From contig CAVUOB010000002.1 in the NCBI GenBank assembly GCA_963743035.1, positions 62,001 to 126,000 of the forward strand: DNA of 64,000 nucleotides, given 5' to 3'. The translations under genes were made by a program, and so were the position numbers. Shown piece after piece: positions 62,056 through 64,000 of this stretch. Origin of the DNA: PALSA-911 sp963743035 (GTDB taxonomy: Bacteria; Pseudomonadota; Alphaproteobacteria; Acetobacterales; Acetobacteraceae). The notes beneath the pieces are model-generated. The model did no database searches. It saw nothing but the letters and a program-made list of their open reading frames with translations, and was not told the DNA's origin. Position 1 is the stretch's first letter, and each line of letters starts with the position of its first letter.

Positions 62056-63750
62056 ATGCGATTTCATTTGAAATTGCCGCAGGTCGCCAGCGCGCTTGCG
62101 GTCGGCCTGTCGCTGGCGGCGCTTCCGCTGTCGGGAGCAACTGCCCAGACCGGCGCCCAGGCCAGTAAGCCGAACATCCTCGTCATTATGGGGGACGATG
62201 TCGGCTGGTTCAATATCGGCGCCTATCACCAGGGCATCATGTCCGGCAAGACGCCGAACCTCGACAAGCTCGCCGCCGAGGGCATGCGCTTCACCGATTA
62301 TTACGCCGAGGCAAGCTGCACCGCGGGACGAGCCAACTTCATCACCGGCGAGCTGCCGCTACGCACCGGCCTGACTACCGTGGGCCAGGCCGGCGCCGAT
62401 GTCGGCATGCCCGATGCGGCGGTGACGCTTGCCACGGTGCTGAAGGCGCAAGGCTATGAGACCGGGCAGTTCGGCAAGAACCATCTGGGCGATCTGAACA
62501 AGTTCTTGCCCACGGTCCACGGCTTCGACGAGTTCTTCGGCTACCTGTATCACCTCGACGCGATGTCCGATCCCTACTGGTTCGACTATCCGCAGGACTG
62601 GATCGACAAGACCGGCCCACGCAACCTGGTCCATACCTATGCGACCGATGTGGACGACCCCACGGTGCAGCCGCGCTGGGGCAAAATCGGCAAGCAGCGG
62701 ATCGTCGATGAGGGCCCGCTGCCGCCGTTCCCGAACATGACCGGGATGCAGAACTGGCAGCAAGGCCGCCCCGCCAAATACGACATGGAGACCTTCGATG
62801 ACGTGCTGGTGAAGGCCAGCTCGGACTTCATGGACAAGGCCAAGAAGGACGGCAAGCCGTTCTTCATCTGGCACAACACCACGCGCATGCACGTGTTCAC
62901 CTATCTGCCGCCAAAATATCAGGCGATGATGAACGCGACGAACAACTACAACGTCGAAGAGGCCGGCATGGCGCAGATGGACGACAGCATTGGGGCGCTG
63001 TTGCAGCATCTGCAGGACATCGGCGCGGCGGACAACACCATCGTGATCTTCACCACCGACAACGGCGCCGAGGTGTTCACCTGGCCGGATGGCGGGATGA
63101 CGCCGTTCAAGGCCACCAAGGGCACCAGCTTCGAAGGCGGCTTCCGGGTGCCGGCCATCATCCGCTGGCCCGGCAAGGTGAAGCCGGGAACGATCGAGAA
63201 CGGCATCTTCTCCGGCCTCGACTGGCTGCCGACGTTGGCCGACGCAGCCGGCGCGCCTGACATTACCGACCAGCTGCTGAAAGGCGTGACGCTGGAGGGT
63301 CATACCTACAAGAATCATCTGGACGGCTACGACCAGATGAATTTGCTGACGGGCAAGGGACCGTCGGCCAGGCACGAGTTGTTCTACTTCGCCGGACCGC
63401 GGCTTGGCGCGCTCCGGATCGATGACTTCAAGTTCCAGTTCCTGCAGCAGCCCAATGGTTGGCCCGGCGAGAAGGTCACGACGGACATGCCGGGCATCAC
63501 GAACCTCCGCCAGGATCCGTTCGAGCGGACGTCCTCGATCCGCCAGGAAAGTCTGAACAATCTCGGCGGCGGCTTCATGAACGACTTCTATGCCCGCGAG
63601 TTCTGGCGTTTCGTGCTGGTGCAGCAGGAGGTGGGCAAGCTGGCGGCGACGGCGATCGACTATCCGCCGATGCAGGCGCCGGCCTCGTTCAACCTCGAGG
63701 CGGTCAAGGCGCGGATCGACGAACTGATGAAGGAGCACGAGGGGCAGTAG
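62056..63750 (+). CDS. Secreted sulfatase (arylsulfatase type)
   Basis: 564-residue sulfatase that removes sulfate esters. A signal peptide (FHLKLPQVASALAVGLSL, Ala-rich) is cut near ATAQ. The formylglycine site is C88-T-A-G-R92 in EASCTAGRANF. The metal ligands Asp-Asp are in LVIMGDDVGW, and further metal/active-site residues are in IFTTDNGAEV. AAAGGAGGAAAAG with 2-base spacing precedes the ATG at 62056. A hairpin and a HAD-like gene follow. Confidence 0.93.
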   Translation: MRFHLKLPQVASALAVGLSLAALPLSGATAQTGAQASKPNILVIMGDDVGWFNIGAYHQGIMSGKTPNLDKLAAEGMRFTDYYAEASCTAGRANFITGELPLRTGLTTVGQAGADVGMPDAAVTLATVLKAQGYETGQFGKNHLGDLNKFLPTVHGFDEFFGYLYHLDAMSDPYWFDYPQDWIDKTGPRNLVHTYATDVDDPTVQPRWGKIGKQRIVDEGPLPPFPNMTGMQNWQQGRPAKYDMETFDDVLVKASSDFMDKAKKDGKPFFIWHNTTRMHVFTYLPPKYQAMMNATNNYNVEEAGMAQMDDSIGALLQHLQDIGAADNTIVIFTTDNGAEVFTWPDGGMTPFKATKGTSFEGGFRVPAIIRWPGKVKPGTIENGIFSGLDWLPTLADAAGAPDITDQLLKGVTLEGHTYKNHLDGYDQMNLLTGKGPSARHELFYFAGPRLGALRIDDFKFQFLQQPNGWPGEKVTTDMPGITNLRQDPFERTSSIRQESLNNLGGGFMNDFYAREFWRFVLVQQEVGKLAATAIDYPPMQAPASFNLEAVKARIDELMKEHEGQ

Positions 63751-63766
63751 CCAAGCCTATCGGCGC

Positions 63767-63794
63767 AACGGGTGCGCCATGGAACGCACCCGTT
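63767..63794 (+). terminator. Hairpin between the sulfatase and the downstream gene
   Basis: AACGGGTGCG and CGCACCCGTT are a perfect 10-bp inverted repeat with an 8-base loop, starting 17 bases after the sulfatase stop. There is no T-tract. It could terminate transcription or reduce read-through to the next gene. Confidence 0.6.
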
Positions 63795-63837
63795 GACGGT
63801 TGGCTTTCACAACGGTTCACGGGGACAGGCGACAACC

Positions 63838-64000
63838 ATGTCATCTTCCTCCTTTGGTCTGAATCGCCGTCTGCTCCTTGGTGCACTCGCGGCGCTCGAC
63901 CGTCCCTGGTCGGCACCGCCGCCGCGCAGACCCAGAGCACCTCACCGCTCGCGTCCTGGAATGACGGTTCGGCGAAGCAGGCCATCCTGGATTTCGTCCG
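63838..64000 (+). pseudogene. Start of a HAD-family hydrolase, frameshifted and cut by the window end
   Basis: The ATG at 63838 opens MSSSSFGLNRRLLLGALAAL, a signal-peptide-like N-terminus. The frame then changes: from about 63900 a different frame reads LVGTAAAQTQSTSPLASWND and GSAKQAILDFV. The latter is the mature start typical of secreted HAD-type hydrolases found beside sulfatases. Adding one base near 63896-63899 joins the two (LAALxPSLVGTAAAQ). A sequencing error is the simplest explanation. Confidence 0.6.

Noticed and set aside
61822..62229. 135-codon minus-strand frame before the sulfatase
   Set aside because: Half of it is antisense to the sulfatase signal region, and the rest has no known domain or ribosome site.

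Overview
The window is high-GC DNA with strong GC3 codon bias, almost no non-coding space, Tat or Sec signals on binding proteins, and many CoA-dependent catabolic genes. This fits an alphaproteobacterium, most likely Acetobacteraceae/Rhodospirillales. That placement is inference from style and gene content; there is no rRNA here. No tRNA, rRNA, CRISPR array, IS element or phage gene was seen.

Layout. (1) 1-8.6 kb: a flavin-dependent (luciferase-like) monooxygenase converges on a leftward operon of ferric/2-aminoethylphosphonate-type ABC transporter (binding protein, fused permease, ATPase), a crotonase without the usual glutamates, and two acyl-CoA dehydrogenases. (2) 8.8-16.6 kb: a cytochrome c, then a tight leftward eight-gene catabolic operon (nitroreductase, Nudix, HpcH/CitE lyase, TauD dioxygenase, NTF2-like, Ldh oxidoreductase, CaiB CoA-transferase, second TauD). 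(3) 16.8-20.6 kb: rightward operon AtuA / AtuA C-terminal partner / SDR / HisD-like dehydrogenase. (4) 20.7-28.4 kb: an AT-richer beta-helix protein, MsrA, a second acyl-CoA dehydrogenase pair, LysE and MFS transporters, and a VOC protein. (5) 28.5-37.9 kb: gluconate/pentose-phosphate genes (6-phosphogluconate dehydrogenase, gluconokinase, SDR, gluconolactonase-like, aldose epimerase), an acyltransferase, DedA, two flavoproteins and an SDR. (6) 37.9-46.9 kb: an RND efflux pump with its adaptor, then a frameshifted TPP enzyme, a zinc alcohol dehydrogenase and two alpha/beta hydrolases. (7) 47-53.7 kb: an ECF sigma factor diverging from a zinc-finger anti-sigma factor, a frameshifted 3-hydroxyacyl-CoA dehydrogenase facing a kinase/acyl-CoA dehydrogenase pair of the 4-hydroxyacyl-CoA type, a FitAB/VapBC toxin-antitoxin pair, and an orphan Leu/Ile/Val-type binding protein. 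(8) 53.9-64 kb: a two-gene NitT/TauT-like transporter, a thiolase / acyl-CoA ligase / DOPA-dioxygenase / hydroxy-acid oxidase group, a sulfatase, and the broken start of a HAD-type hydrolase.

Together the genes describe a generalist that imports organic acids, activates them with CoA (ligase, CoA-transferase), and degrades them by dehydrogenation, hydration and thiolysis, with Fe/2-oxoglutarate oxygenases and flavin oxidases at the entry points.

The most unusual signal is a recurrent set of short tandem repeats (13-26 bp) placed at gene junctions. In two places (18150-18227 and 31890-31931) the repeat copies form a ladder of mini-ORFs whose stop codons overlap the next start, ending at the start of the real gene. 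Three single-base frameshifts (near 43437, 48643 and 63896) also stand out and may be sequencing errors or recent decay.
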